Below, in pieces: positions 12,726 through 25,100 of a DNA stretch of 64,000 nucleotides. The notes under the pieces were generated by a model. It searched no databases and was not told the DNA's origin. It saw only the letters and a program-made list of their open reading frames with translations. The DNA lies in NCBI RefSeq assembly GCF_026212465.1, contig NC_080056.1, positions 4,881,810-4,945,809 on the forward strand, read 5' to 3'. This DNA is from Amaranthus tricolor. Its lineage: Eukaryota > Streptophyta > Magnoliopsida > Caryophyllales > Amaranthaceae. The position numbers were made by a program, and so were the translations under genes. Position 1 is the first letter of the stretch, and every line of letters starts with the position of its first letter.

Positions 12726-13249
12726 CCAAACAAAAGAAATTAATTTTTCATGAATATTAATTATGGTATTAGATAATAATGAATTTGTTAATTTTTTTAT
12801 TTGTTAATATGAATTCCCACTTTGTACAAGGGATGGAAAACAACGACTTATAGGCGGAGCTACATTAGCGCGAAGATCTTCCACAACCCATTTTGTAAAC
12901 GCATGAAAAATGTAAATTATATGTTTGTTGGACACATAAATTATTTTAGCTCTGTCATAAGTCAAATAGCACGTTGCTCTTAGTGTCAAAATAACATTAT
13001 TGATCAAGTAGCCTAAATTTGATAATCAACCCCTCATATAAAACAAATGTAAATACGAAGAACCTATGTGAACCTATGTTTTTGGATAAATTGAATGCGC
13101 GTATTTCTTCTTACCCTCTTCTTGGAGGGGGCACATGTATAATTTGTCCGCTATCCTTCTCCCCTCGAACCTTGACTTGTGTGGGATACTGGATTAATAA
13201 GTCTAACTCTAACTTCGGTGAATTGGAGAATTATTTTTCCGCATGTGGA
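12726..13249. other. No gene recognised
   Basis: AT-rich spacer between the NF-YC-side repeat and the CNL pseudogene. Only short frames occur on both strands. Confidence 0.4.
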
Positions 13250-14513
13250 AATTAATTGAGCTAAATTTTGGGGTTTCGATTTCAGGTGCACGGTGTTCGA
13301 TTCCTACTTCCGATAGATGTAGCCTCTCCCAGACATCATCGAGTAATAGTATATATTTTTTAACACTCAGGATTTGACATATGGGTGCAGATTTAACATT
13401 CATTGGCTTGTTTCTCCAAGATTCAAAAGGGATTTCTAATTTTTCGAGAATGCTTTGCTGAATTGCTTCCACAGTAGCTAACTTAGAAGCTACCACCCAG
13501 ATTGCAGCATCAAAAATGACATAGTGCCACCGAAGAAATTGGTTAATGATTCTTTTTAAAGGGCTGTCTTTCCTACACCTCCCATCCCAAACAAACCAAT
13601 CATTCCTATTGTGCCATTAGAGGTGTTCATCATGACGGGTCGACCCAATAGGTCAACAGTGGGGTTACATTTTAACAGGTTATTAGCAGGTCAGGTCAAT
13701 AATGAGAAGTTCATGAACAGGCTTTTGTGTGGATGGTCGGGCCGGGTCAGATAATTATAGGAATTGGTTGTAAAAAATATTTTACCATTTATTTATTTAT
13801 TTTTATGTGATATTATTATATAATTGACCCAACGGGCCATAAAGTATAACAAAAAACCTATTTTATGAACTTTTAAAAAATGGGTCAAAGTGGGTCGTAT
13901 TTGACCAGACTCTGACCCGCCCGACCCGTTTAACATTTGACATAACCCTCTCCGACCCAGCTCGTTGAACACCTCTATGTGTCATCCAGTAAGTGTTCCA
14001 AAACTCTCAATAAAATAGATTCCATCTCAACTGTATTCTCCATTGGCATAACACAAAATCCCTCCATTTGTGTGCTAATAACTTGATAAAGAGACTGAAC
14101 AGGTTGCTGAATGGCTACCTCCTGAAACTCCCCTTTTGTTATCAGCTCTTTTACCATATTCAAAGTTTTGGAGGCTTTCTTTCTAAGCTTATAAGCAGAT
14201 CTATATATTCTTGGACTTGGCCATTTCTCATCCAGTGCTTCTGCTTGTTGGAGAATTTCCTTCAACTCAACCTCTACAGCTTCTACTTTCGCCAGCCACC
14301 CAATTACCTGTACCCTCCGCATCAAACAGTGTTGTTCCGCAACCTGACCTTCATGTCTTCGCTAATATTGATTAGCTCCGACATATTCAAGAAGTCGAGG
14401 ATATCTTTTCGCTCAGTTATGAACAATCCCAAATACGAGAAGCAAAAAGATCCCAAAGTAAATGAAAAACCTCCATCCTTCTTCGGTTGTACAAAGATGG
14501 AAGCAGCACACAA
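13250..14513 (-). pseudogene. RPS2/RPS5-type CC-NB-ARC resistance gene fragment, broken
   Basis: Read on the minus strand, an N-terminal piece (14513-14322) is followed in another frame by a CC-linker region (14325-13978: VQVIGWLAKVEAVEVELKEI, SAYKLRKKASKTLNMVKEL). After an inserted MITE comes a textbook P-loop (IGLFGMGGVGKTAL, near 13566-13606). A one-base frameshift follows directly, then the RNBS-A-like part (FDAAIWVVASKLATVEAI) and a kinase-2 motif YILLLDDVW (near 13342-13368). Homology ends soon after; no GLPL, MHD or LRR part is present. Known members of this family are nucleotide-switch immune receptors. This copy cannot encode one because of at least two frameshifts, the MITE and the 3' truncation. 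It is a different CNL subfamily from the pair downstream. Confidence 0.8.
13618..13977. mobile_element. MITE inserted in the CNL pseudogene
   Basis: Perfect 12-bp terminal inverted repeats: TAGAGGTGTTCA at 13618-13629 and TGAACACCTCTA at 13966-13977. The outer TA pair could be a TA target duplication. The interior has 'gggtcgacccaataggtc' and 'gacccgcccgacccg' blocks. It separates the CC-linker from the P-loop of the disrupted NB-ARC gene. Same family as 2162-2340. Confidence 0.75.
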
Positions 14514-14804
14514 CTTTTGTTAGCTGTTCAAATATTGAAACTTCCAATCATACATTTCGTCTCCAACCCTCTCATTTCATATATTGTTATTGTAGACCGG
14601 GTTACATCTTTGTAATGCAAGCAAGATCGCATATTGATAGTGATACATAGGAAGTTACAAATAGTCACAACTTATCTAGGGTGGAAATAGTAGATCTTTA
14701 ACTTCTTTAATTTAAACTCGAAACTATAGGTCTTTTACTCTTTACCAAAAGATCAAACTCAGTCAGAATTGTTCAAAGAACAAGCACTTGTTACTTGGTC
14801 ACAA

Positions 14805-14985
14805 CCTATGTTACTTGGACTCGGGTACTGATGTCGGATACTGGTACGAGTTCTAGTGCCGGATACGTCTAAATATTCACTTTCACACCTAAAATGATGT
14901 GTCTAAGTGTCATACCAATATCCGAGCATCAAGGATCAGACACGACTATGTGAAGCAAAATGAAGAGTATGAGTAATACAGGTCA
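14805..14985 (+). repeat. Dispersed repeat, inverse partner of 12541-12725
   Basis: Contains 'cggatactggtacgagttctag' and 'ccgagcatcaaggatcagacacgac'. It is homologous in reverse orientation to 12541-12725, and both flank the CNL pseudogene. Non-coding. Confidence 0.5.
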
Positions 14986-15715
14986 CAACTTAGAAGTTAC
15001 AAGGGAAGTGAGAAAGGATCAAAGTTGTTTTGTTGAGAAGGACAAACTCCAATAACAAGTCAACGTCCAAACAACAGTATATGAAGCATTCTTTTATCAA
15101 CATTCAAAGATTTTTGCTTGAATTTTGAGCCTTTGGGGATAACATCAAGAAGTAAAAGTGCTAATATGATTATGGGTTTTTCTAACAAATGCGCATGTTT
15201 ATGTTTAATTATCAAATTTTCAACTTACAAACGTATTAATGTAAATGAAATAAATCAAAGATAAAAAAGATATAAATAATAAATACTGAAATCAATTGAT
15301 AAAATCAAGCCAGTTTTTCTTCAAGGTTGCTTCAAGAGACAAACGAAATTATTCATAAACAAGCTTCAAGAAAAGAGAATACTGAAAACAGAACTACTTG
15401 TATATCAACAATATCTTCAATTATAATCAAGGGAGGAACTGATGCAAGCCCCATCAACAAAAATTTCTTGCCTTTGGCTTCTAAATATAATCACCACTAG
15501 TTTGTTAAATGCTTCCTAAAATCATATTAATATATACAGTCAACTAAATGAAAAGTAAAATACTTGCTAAATATAACAAAAATACCTAAAATACTTTGAT
15601 GCTTGCTTGATCAACACAATCCAATTCGCTTGAAAATCATCTTTATTTCCATTCTTCTCAAATCAACCCAAAAAAAACTGACATTAATTTGTTTACAATA
15701 AAACCTTTATCGTTA
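14986..15715. other. Downstream region of the TAF8-like gene; no gene recognised
   Basis: AT-rich. The part nearest 15716 should be the 3' UTR of the minus-strand TAF8-like gene. Nothing else is supported. Confidence 0.4.
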
Positions 15716-16513
15716 TCAATTATCATCATCATCATCTTGGAAAAATGTCTTACTATCAACTCTTTCAATCAAACAAACCCGTTTACCACCTCTACAAACC
15801 CCATTCCGGAGCTCCAAAGCATCCAACCCACCCACTTTGACATTCCTTCTTCTCATCCCTAACCTAAACTTCACTCTATCTCTTCTCCCTTGCAACACAA
15901 TCTCTCTTTTGACCTTCTTCATCTTCGTAACCACCACTGGTGGACACCACTGAAACCTTTTCTCTTCCCATAAAATCTCTTTACCATTCCGTTTTACATC
16001 ATCGATTCGAATCTCAGGAAAATCTGGTAACCATCTCGGAATATGAGGACCTCTATCATCATTACCCTTCAAAGAATCAAATTTCCCAGAAAAAATGACA
16101 GACGACCCAGAATTTTGTACATAGCGAGAAACTCGACGAGGAAAGGGAACTTGATTATTATTGTCAAGAAAGTACTGAAGATCTTGAATCGTTTTAGAGC
16201 GAAAATAAGTTCGATTAATGTCGGAAGCTCCAACAAATCCGACGGGTAGAGAAAGGTCTTCAATGGCGTGAATAATATCAAACACATTCAAATTAGAGTG
16301 GCTGAAAGAGAAATTTGCGTGAGAGGCGGCGGAATCAAAGAGGGATTGAAGGAAGAGGGTGGCGATACGAGTTAGGGTTTCAAGTGCGGATGATTTCGAG
16401 GATTTGAATCCAATTGAACGGAGGATTTGGGTAACTGCAAGTTTAGTGACGGAGTGAGAGAATTGAGAGGGAGAAGAAATGGGGAGGGGATTTTGGGGTT
16501 TGGATTTTGACAT
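15716..16513 (-). CDS. TAF8-like bromodomain-associated histone-fold protein
   Basis: A single-exon, 265-residue protein. Residues about 20-95 (SVTKLAVTQILRSIGFKSSK, ALETLTRIATLFLQSLFDSA, LNVFDIIHAIEDL) fit the BTP/bromodomain-associated histone fold. The motif PHIPRWLPDFPE near residue 160 matches the conserved 'PxHIPxxLPxFP' element of TAF8, a TFIID subunit that pairs with TAF10. The C-terminal third is basic (KMKKVKREIVLQGRRDRVKF) and ends in an acidic tail. It would act in the nucleus in transcription initiation or a related complex; several plant TAF8-like paralogues exist and their exact roles are less certain. Its ATG lies only about 110 bp from the left border of the tandem duplication, so its promoter abuts the breakpoint. 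Confidence 0.82.
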   Translation of the reverse strand: MSKSKPQNPLPISSPSQFSHSVTKLAVTQILRSIGFKSSKSSALETLTRIATLFLQSLFDSAASHANFSFSHSNLNVFDIIHAIEDLSLPVGFVGASDINRTYFRSKTIQDLQYFLDNNNQVPFPRRVSRYVQNSGSSVIFSGKFDSLKGNDDRGPHIPRWLPDFPEIRIDDVKRNGKEILWEEKRFQWCPPVVVTKMKKVKREIVLQGRRDRVKFRLGMRRRNVKVGGLDALELRNGVCRGGKRVCLIERVDSKTFFQDDDDDN

Positions 16514-16626
16514 TTGGGATTTTGAAGTTGGTGATTTGATTATTGTGAAATTGTTATTAAAGATAAACCCTAGTCCCTAAAAGGTTGCTACATTTATAGT
16601 ATAGTAGTAATTTGTTTTTGGTGACA

Positions 16627-17538
16627 AATTTAAATCCACTCCCCTATATGATTTTCCCGGCAAAGTGGAAACTAAAGGGTGTAATGTAAGTTGTATTATG
16701 AAAATTTTGAAAATCAAATCAAATCAAATTTAATTATTTGATTTAATTTGATTTTTTTACTAATTTTTCTATAATAATTTTAAATTTTAATTAATTATGA
16801 ATAATCTAAATTATTAGGTTACTTATCCAAGAATATTGTTGTGATCATAATGACCTATTTTTATAGGTAAATTTTATTTTTTCTTGTTTTAATAAATTTT
16901 ATATATTTAATTTTAGGTATATAGCATAACAGGTTATAAGTTGCCTTAAATTATTCAAATTAATTATAAATATTTCAAATTAACATAATAACATTAAAAT
17001 AATCACATAATACCTAAAATATTTCTCCTTACTAATACATTTCAAATATATATCTATAATAACATAATACCTTACTAACCTCAACAATTTATTTCTCCTT
17101 TTACATTAAAATTGTACTCCAATAATCACCCTACTATATATGTGACTCCACTAACATACTTTCCCCGTGTCATTATACTTGTTATATTTGACCTTTTACG
17201 CAATTTAATGTGTTATTTTGATCATTTATATATTGAACTATACCCATTTGAAAATTATAAAAATTTAATATTATGAAAGTATATGATTGAATGATTCAAA
17301 TAAGATTTCACTTTTTATATTTTTCTTCAACATATTAGCTGCAATATATAAAATAATCTTGAACAATGAACATTGTTAAAAATCGTTGTGCAGCGAGTAT
17401 TTGGAGCAAGTATTAAAATAAGACACCGTTCACCACCAGATATGACCTTACATTTATGGAACGATAAACGATGGTGGTTGAGGCGTATTTGGGCAGAACC
17501 GAAGACGACGAAATCCCTCCCAGTTTCAGTTGAACGTC
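16627..17538. other. AT-rich region upstream of the OEP7-like gene
   Basis: Homologous to 42329-43922, where it is expanded by an (AT)n tract and a solo LTR. The segment just before the ATG ('cgataaacgatggtggttgagg', 'gaagacgacgaaatccctccc') is well conserved between copies and is probably 5' UTR. There is no other gene. Confidence 0.45.
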
Positions 17539-17790
17539 ATGAGAGAGAGGACTAAGATGAACGTCATGAGAGAGAGGACTAAGATGAACGTCATGAGATC
17601 AGGATTGGTTGTCTTCGGAGCACTTGCATTTGGTTACTTGACTCTACGTATCGGCTTCAAACCCTTCTTAGAGAATGCTCAACGAACTATGGATTTGGAA
17701 TCGGAATCTCAATTAGAATTACAGCGCTCTAAATCTCAATCAAATCAACAATCTCATTTTCCAGATTCATCTTCTACTGTTCGCGATTAA
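17539..17790 (+). CDS. OEP7-like small outer-envelope membrane protein, copy A
   Basis: An 83-residue ORF from the first ATG. The core MRSGLVVFGALAFGYLTLRI then GFKPFLENAQ is one hydrophobic helix of about 18 residues followed by a FKPFL positive flank, and then a polar Ser/Gln/Asp-rich tail. This is the layout of the 6-7 kDa plastid outer-envelope proteins (OEP7/E6.7), which insert with the N-terminus toward the intermembrane space and act as signal anchors. The N-terminus is odd: a 27-bp unit (aacgtcatgagagagagg..) is tandemly repeated, adding MRERTKMNV-type repeats before the core. Translation could start at any of several in-frame ATGs, the latest leaving MRSGLV... as the start. OEP7 identity is by resemblance only. 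Confidence 0.6.
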   Translation: MRERTKMNVMRERTKMNVMRSGLVVFGALAFGYLTLRIGFKPFLENAQRTMDLESESQLELQRSKSQSNQQSHFPDSSSTVRD

Positions 17791-18179
17791 ATTTGAGTTT
17801 CTTTCCTTTTCAGGTACTTTTTCCATTTGAATTTGATTGTTGCGTTCCTGTTTTGTTGAATTGATTTTTTTTTGTCTAAAAGCCCTAATTCCTGAATAGT
17901 CTTGTAATTTTCGGATTGTTTTAAAAAAATTTGTTGTTTCTGAATAAGAGATTTTGGTGATACTAAAGTATAAAAACCAGTCTGAATTATTGATCCTTTG
18001 GATGTCATCCAGATCATTTAGATAATTGAGAAATAACTTTAGAGTCTAGATTTGTAATGTAGTATCAGAATTGAGAGATATCAACTTGTCATAGCAATGA
18101 GTTGTTGAGGTTCACAATTCATGTATTTTACTATTTACCTTCTGTTTGCTTCAATTATACTTGCTGCTGTTAAATTGTA

Positions 18180-18425
18180 CTCCCTCCAGATTGCAACCAA
18201 AAAGTTTTGGGTAAAATTTAGTGGAAAGGGAATTGGGTCGGAAAATTAGACAAAAAAATAAGCAATGATATAAATGAGTGATTGAGTGATTAAGACGGAG
18301 AGAGATCCTAGTTTGTAAGTTAGAAAATAAAAGAAGGAAAGTTAGACCATTGCCAAAAAGGGAAAGGGTGCAAAGAGTGAGACCATTGTTGAGGTTTTAT
18401 TGCAAATTAAAAGGGACGGAGGTAG
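18180..18425. mobile_element. Stowaway-type MITE (copy A)
   Basis: Starts CTCCCTCC after a TA and ends GGACGGAGGTAG before a TA, the usual Stowaway terminal motif and TA target duplication. About 246 bp, non-coding. The same insertion is present in copy B (44509-44746), so it predates the duplication. Confidence 0.75.
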
Positions 18426-18929
18426 TAATCGCTAATGTTCAGATTTCCCAGGTTAGATGTAGGATACATTATGACTGTGTAACTCTTCACAATTTTTGCT
18501 CTCACATTATCAGAAAGAATTATATATGCTGCAAACTACACTTCAAAAGCTCAGTTTTCATTATTCTGACCCATTATATATGAAACGAAATAAAATTTCA
18601 TATTGTAAGCCTGTGGTATAAGTATTTTGCTCTGAGCAGTTTTGATGGTTTAAATCCAATTATATCCTTTTATGAAAGTTTTCTGGTTTCAAATTAATGG
18701 TGTACGTCAATAACAATGACAACAAGAAGAAGAATATCAAAGCTTCAATCCCATCATGGTGGGTCAGCTGCATGTACCACTAATCTATCTCATGCCATTG
18801 CACAAAAATCCCGTTTCATCGAGACCTAGTTGCTCCTGTAAACCCATTTTGCTCATATCATTTCCTCCATCCTAGAATACGAATCCAGTACCTCAATCCT
18901 CTATCCTCCTGTTGTCTAGGCTACTAATT

Positions 18930-19305
18930 CTCAGGATCATCAACACCTTTCCTCTATTCAAATTTTAAACCAACTTCATGCTGCTCTTCATGATGCTATA
19001 CTTGCTAACCTAGAGAAAGAGGCTACTTAATCTCTTTGAGCGGCTTAGGAGAATTGTTAATCCTTCATTAAAACAAAGGGAAAAGATATCTTGGATGTAT
19101 TTGTGATGATAATACCAATGTGTTTTTTCAGAGCATTAAGAAGTGAAGGGCTAAGATTACATTAAAAAATTATTCACACCCACGAGCGAGTTGTTAGTAG
19201 CAGTAATGGTATCAAAGAAGCTATGTGTGACTTCTATGAGAAGCTACTTTGTTCCACTATGTCTACAAGGAGGGCTATTAATATGGAGGTCCTTGGCTTG
19301 GGTCA
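18930..19305 (+). mobile_element. LINE ORF2 fragment (copy A)
   Basis: Broken conceptual translation on the plus strand resembles the pre-RT region of plant L1-type LINE ORF2: 'NLEKEAT..SL', a serine/lysine stretch, 'DDNTNVFFQSIKKRRAKI' and 'EAMCDFYEKLL', 'VLGLG'. Several stops and frameshifts interrupt it. It is shared with copy B, so it is an old relic. Confidence 0.5.
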
Positions 19306-20901
19306 TAACTCATACAACTCACCAGGAGCAGCAGACTGATATGACCTGAGGTGGTCACGAAATTGAACATATTTGAGAGTACAAAAAAAGGATAGTAAAG
19401 AGTAAGCAAACGGATGAGTAATGACATAATGAGAAAATGTATTACAAGCTTTTTGAGAGCCTTGCTCTTTCCCAAAGTGTTAACAACTCATTACAATCAT
19501 TCTCCACCCTTTTTCCCCCACTCCCTTCACCATCCTTTTTCACCCGAAGAGTCAACACTTACTTTTTCACTATCCTTCATGGATTTTACTGAATACCTCC
19601 ACCGCTCTGTAGCAACAAGTATCTGCTATTTTTTTATACCTTTTGTCTTTCCTCTTCCTCTTTCATCTTTCCTTCTTATTTCTCCACCTTTGTGAGTTGC
19701 GGGATTTTTAAGATTATGGAATTGTTGTGGTCCACAACCACCACTGTAATTTACATTTCCACTTTCTTTTTTCCCTTTGCATCCTTGGATTACTTGATTT
19801 CCACCAATAATTTCCCTCCCAGTTCTTTTATTTCACCGTAGTTTCGAGACATAATGTTTGTGAGTTTTGTGTTTGGACAAGAAGCTTTGGGGTTGACAAT
19901 TCTGGGTGGTTTCGAAAATTTTTGGGATGATTTTCTTTTGTGATTTTGATTCTAGTAATTGGAATTTCTGGGATATGGGTTGAGTCGATTTGAGGTTGGT
20001 TTGAGTGGCTGTCCGTCTACTTAAATATTTTAACCATACAAATTTTTGGAGTTTTGTTATTTGGGGGTTACGAGTCGAACTTTATAAGTTTTGACTCACT
20101 AATTTTTGATCGGATCAGGTTTTGTCAAAATCCTAAATCTAGAATTACTTCTAGGAAAAAAACAAAAATATATTTTTAAAGTTCAAATAAACAATCTACA
20201 CGAGAAATATAATCCAAAGTACAAAGTCACAGTCCATAATAAAAAATTAGCAATGATTTCAAGTATCTTAAATAAAAAATGATCAACAATCTAAACCTTA
20301 ATCTTTTTCTTCAAAAAAAAAACCTTGATCTTTAATAATGTTTTCCAATGCCACCCATTTTTTCCAACCAAGTTTGCGGAGCTTGGTGGACAACCCACTC
20401 ATGAACAACTCTTGTTTAAACAACTAACTTTTAACCAATACTTCTAATTGGTCAAACCGGCCACCAGTTTGAACGAACATTCATTCGCCAAAGAGACCAT
20501 TTACCATTTTTGTTTGAGGCAAGGAGAACATCAAATTAGGATTGGGAAATTAAGATGGAAACACTATCATATCCTGCATACTGTAACCATCAACTTTCTT
20601 CTAAAGTCCCATTTTAGTCATTCCTACCTGTTTAGAACCCCTGATATGTTTTTATATATGTCAGTGGTTTGCAAGCACTTAGCAAAAATTAAGTAAGAAA
20701 TTTCTTGGGTCTAGACTTATTTAAAACTTCACAAGATAAGTTGCTAAAACAAGGAGTATGCCACATAACTGCATAAGAGACTCGTGTTCTACTCCCATCA
20801 GCATTTGAGAATCGAATATGATATTAGTTAAAGCATGTACCACTTTTTTAGGGTAAATATACTGGGTTAGATTCTCGCTGTCCCCTCCGGCCCTTTACAT
20901 C

Positions 20902-22141
20902 CTACTCTGTATTTAAGTAAAAAAATTGTAAAATAAACCGGCGTACCTTTGGCTTATCCCAAATTTGAGTGAATTTTATGTCAGGAACATGCTGAATAAG
21001 GTAGAAATCCTCCCCTTTAATTTTATCAACAACGCTTGTTAAGTAGTCTTGTTCCACATGAACAAGTTTTTCACAGAAACTTCTTGGCATGAAATGCAAT
21101 ACTAACTCTCGGAGAGTAGTAATGAATCTAATCCCTTCTGGCAATCTTTCTAACTTAGTACGATATTTGAGAAATAGCTTTTCCAAACGAGGAAGTGCAC
21201 CCGTTTCAATCACCCATGTTTCAAGTTCATACATACCCTCAATTACAAGCTCAACTAACGACTGAAACTTACCAGCACAAAATCTCATCTCTGTCCCGAG
21301 GTATGCGTTATTTTTGAATCTGAGAACTTTCAGCTTGGGACAACATCTTCCGATTATTGGAACAGGATCCTGGGCTGTAATACCGCTGTTTTCCAACTCC
21401 AACTCTACAAGAGTAGGGGGGAAACGAAGGGAAACTTTTTCTTCAATTGGACCGGTCAATATTAGCACACTTAACTGGTAAAAATCTTGGCTGAGTTGAT
21501 CAAAGTATTCAAGCTTATTTGATTTGGAATAATAGGTTTCCCACTCCAGCTTTAACTTTTTCAAATTTGGGGACTTCTTCAAACATTCGAATATCATGTC
21601 TAATTGATGCCTCCAATATATGTTGAATACATACAACTTATGAAGATTAGGGAAGTTCCATAGTTGTACGTCGTCTTCAAACCATTCATTAACCCTTACT
21701 CCCCATAAAGTATGCAAGTTATTTAAAGTGTGCAATTTGAATTTGTTCCCTAGAGACATGCCTTTTGGTATATAAAGATGTCTAAGTTGCTCCATCTTCC
21801 ATAGCACATTTGGCATTGTTGTTACGACTCCCAAAAACCCCAAAGATCGGCCAGAATGTACTCCTCTCCAGTCTAATGTCAATAACTTTTCCAAGTTTTC
21901 GATAGATTGGGGAAGTGTATCAATGTTGGTATTCCTTATTCCAAGATAGCTTAGATGTACCAACTTTCCTATCTTATCAGGCAAGGCATTATCAGAAGTG
22001 AAAACACCCCAAAGACTTAAGACTCTTAGTAATTTTAAATCCTTGTAAATAGTTCCGAACCTAAATCTATTATCTTCTGTTCCTTGGTAGTGAAAGAGTG
22101 AAAGTGATCTGATATATGATTCTTGGCTTTTCTTGCACAAC
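20902..22141 (-). CDS. CNL copy A exon 3: LRR domain
   Basis: Residues 501-913. Irregular leucine-rich repeats of the RPP13/RPP8/R1 type: LKLLRVLSLWGV, LVHLSYLGIRNTNIDTLPQS, LRHLYIP, LVELELENSGI, CPKLKVLRFKNNAY, LPRLEKLFLKYRTKLERLPE. It starts at 'tgtag|gttgtgc' and runs to TAA near 20902. It lies inside the 3.6-kb tract that is almost identical to copy B. Only two base differences fall in this exon, at 21177 and 21185, giving Leu versus Ser and Leu versus Ile. Confidence 0.88.
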
Positions 22142-25100
22142 CTACAATACAATTTGATTTCAATTAATTAGTATTATCATGACCTTTTGGTGTGACATGG
22201 AAGAAGATCAAGAACTGTTACTTTGTTAGCTATTAAGACTTTATAGGTATTCTGTTGGAACTATAAACCAAATGTGATCCCACGTTGAAGTGTGTGCGCC
22301 TCGTATTACCCCGATTATATAGCTCAATTTAAAATTATACCAGATCCAAAGGTTCGATTAAAAAAACTAAAAAGTAGGTCTGAAAAGAATGGCGTTTCTG
22401 TCCTAATTGATTACTCCTACATGCAAACATGGCGAGGGTTTGCATGTAAGAGAGGGTGTTGGGATGGTGTGTCCCACATTGATAAATTAGTGTGTATACT
22501 TTATAAATCATTTGAGCCTTTCCATCAAGCTTATATGTTAGTCAATATCTCTCTAATTCTTTGATGTAGAATCACATGCGAGTTAATTTTCCAATATATC
22601 TTTAGTTTATAAGAATTTTAGTAGTATTATTAATAATTAATTAATTCTATTAATTGGTCTAAATTCATATGAGAACATGCTATAGATATAGTTACAAAGG
22701 ATAAAATGTTAAAAGGTTGTGACTCTTTAATTGTTGGAATAATATGATCAGTATTTTGAAATGTGATCAAACAAATGTGGATCATGACTACAACAAGAGC
22801 AAAGAAAAATGTGTTGAAAAAGATGATTTGGAATGTTAGTGTGCGAGACATGAGGTGTCTAGCTTAACAAAGATATTTAGAGAGTGTCTCCTGTGCAAGA
22901 ATGGAGATTAATTTCATAAATGAAGAACTCAATAATGGAAATTAAATATGAAATTAAACAACAAATTAATCACTAAGAATAATAATCAAGATGTTATGGT
23001 AATTAAGACTCAAATAGTTGTTCGAAAATGTCAAAGATCAAAAATAAGTATAAATAAGCAATAAAAGCAAACGTCTAGAAAACCGAAGAGCTTGTTCTAG
23101 CTACTAAGAGCGAGCACTCCAACAAAAGAGAGTGCGTGCTTCTCCTCTAAAACTCCTAAATACTTTAAATCCAATTAATATCAATGATTAGAATTATTAG
23201 TAAGAATTTTTAACCTCTATATAAAGAGATCTTGTACTCATTATTTCATCCAATACAACAAATAATTCTCACTTAATTTTCTTCTCTTACAAACCCTTTC
23301 TAATGTCTAATTTTCGCCAACAATTGGTATCAAGAGCCAATGGTTCACAAGCAATAGGTTTCACATTTATCTATAAAATATCTCAAACATGTGGCCTCTT
23401 CGTGAAACAGCCGCATTATTACTGAGATTTCATTAGTCGTTTTTAGAGTCTAATTTTTTTCATATATTTGTTCGTTACTAATTATAATTTAATTAGTGAT
23501 GGTAATAATTTAAAAATTTTCTACGGTGATTAGAAACTTTTTAGTTTTTAATGTAGTCATGAATCATAACAAGTAACGTAAACTTTAGAGTTAAAACTTA
23601 AAGTTGAGCAACTACTCATAACATTTTGAGAAAATTATAATACTTACCCGATGATGGGAATAAATTAAATATTTCATACATGTATAACATGAAATACATA
23701 TTACATAACTTGTTATATGTACAACAATTTTTACCCAAACTTTAAACTATCTTAGATAAATTTTTCCTACACTTGCTATTCCCAATGCTTCTTTTTAGCC
23801 TTTTGTACACTTACATACATAAGCTACAAACTCTACCCAAGAACCCCTTTTGTTCTAATCTATGTTGGACATCATTACATACATGCAAAGACTAAAAATA
23901 AGGGCAAAACAATCTGAATTTTCTGTCTCAAAACAGCCCCCCATCATCTCTATTTCACTCATAAATATTCACTCATACACTCACAAACTCATTCAAACAA
24001 CTTCTCTCAAAAATCTCTACAAGTCTTAAATGCTTTCTACTTTAAAATCTCACTAAAAACACTTCAAAAACAAGAAAAATGACCACTCAAATGCTGCAAT
24101 AGCTGCTGCCCAAATTTTAAACCATGATACACACCTTCAAGACGCCATATAAACACATACTAGTTCATCTCTAATCATCTCCAACAAACACTTTCATTTC
24201 CTTACAAAAACACTTACAAAAGATTATCTATATGAAGTTTATGAGCATAAAAAATTTCATAAACACATTATTCATTTTATTATACTTCATCCATACCACT
24301 TTGGAGCATTCTTACAAGGTATTCTAATTTTAAGTTTACAAACATTGTTTTTACAACTTATATTAGAACAAGTACATATAAAATGATTTTTGTATGAAAT
24401 CTTTTTCTTAAATCAAGTATGTTATAAAAATATATTTTATGATTAAAAAGAGGAAAAATCATCACTTGTATAAATCTATAAAAATCAAAAACTAAAAAAA
24501 ATGTATTTCTACAAACTTATAAATTTTGTTACTTAAAGGATTTAAGTAAAATTGTGGGCATTGGTAAAATAACGACATTAATTACTAAAATACCCCACAA
24601 GATTTTTAATGGTTATTTAAAATTTTGTGCCCCTTAAAATAGTTCCTGGAACATCATAGAATTTTTTATATTATTTTATTCGGACTCAATAATTTTAAAC
24701 CTACTTTATTTTATTTATCGATAAAACGTCTATACAAAATAATCTAAACCATACATGACTTTTATAAGTTTAAGTGGCCTAATAAACATCTTATATGACT
24801 TCTAGAACTTTGGTATAGTTTTATGAAACTAATTATTAATTATTTACTAATTTATCATATTAATAGAAATTATTTATTTATTAAAGGTGTAATATTGGTA
24901 ATTTAATTTGAGTAAAAAAATAGACCTCTTTCAAAAATTTATAATTGTATCAATAACCTACTGCCTCATAGTATAAAATAAGTTTAACTTAGATGGTTTA
25001 TAATTTTACGGATTCAGGACATTATTTAAATAACGATAAATACCTAAATTGTCGAAAATAGTTGTAAAATCGTTATAAATTGGTATAACCAATTATAATC

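Noticed and set aside
20448..20696. 82-residue plus-strand frame, identical at 47628-47876
   Set aside because: Starts at TTG, has no family resemblance, and its identity in both copies only reflects the converted tract.
22292..22564. 90-residue plus-strand frame, repeated at 49472-49744
   Set aside because: Lies inside the copia LTR and has no ATG start or recognisable domain.
22253..23322. Considered as a solo LTR
   Set aside because: A primer-binding site follows the right end and the flanks (tattc / attgg) do not form a target duplication, so it is better read as the 5' LTR of a truncated element.
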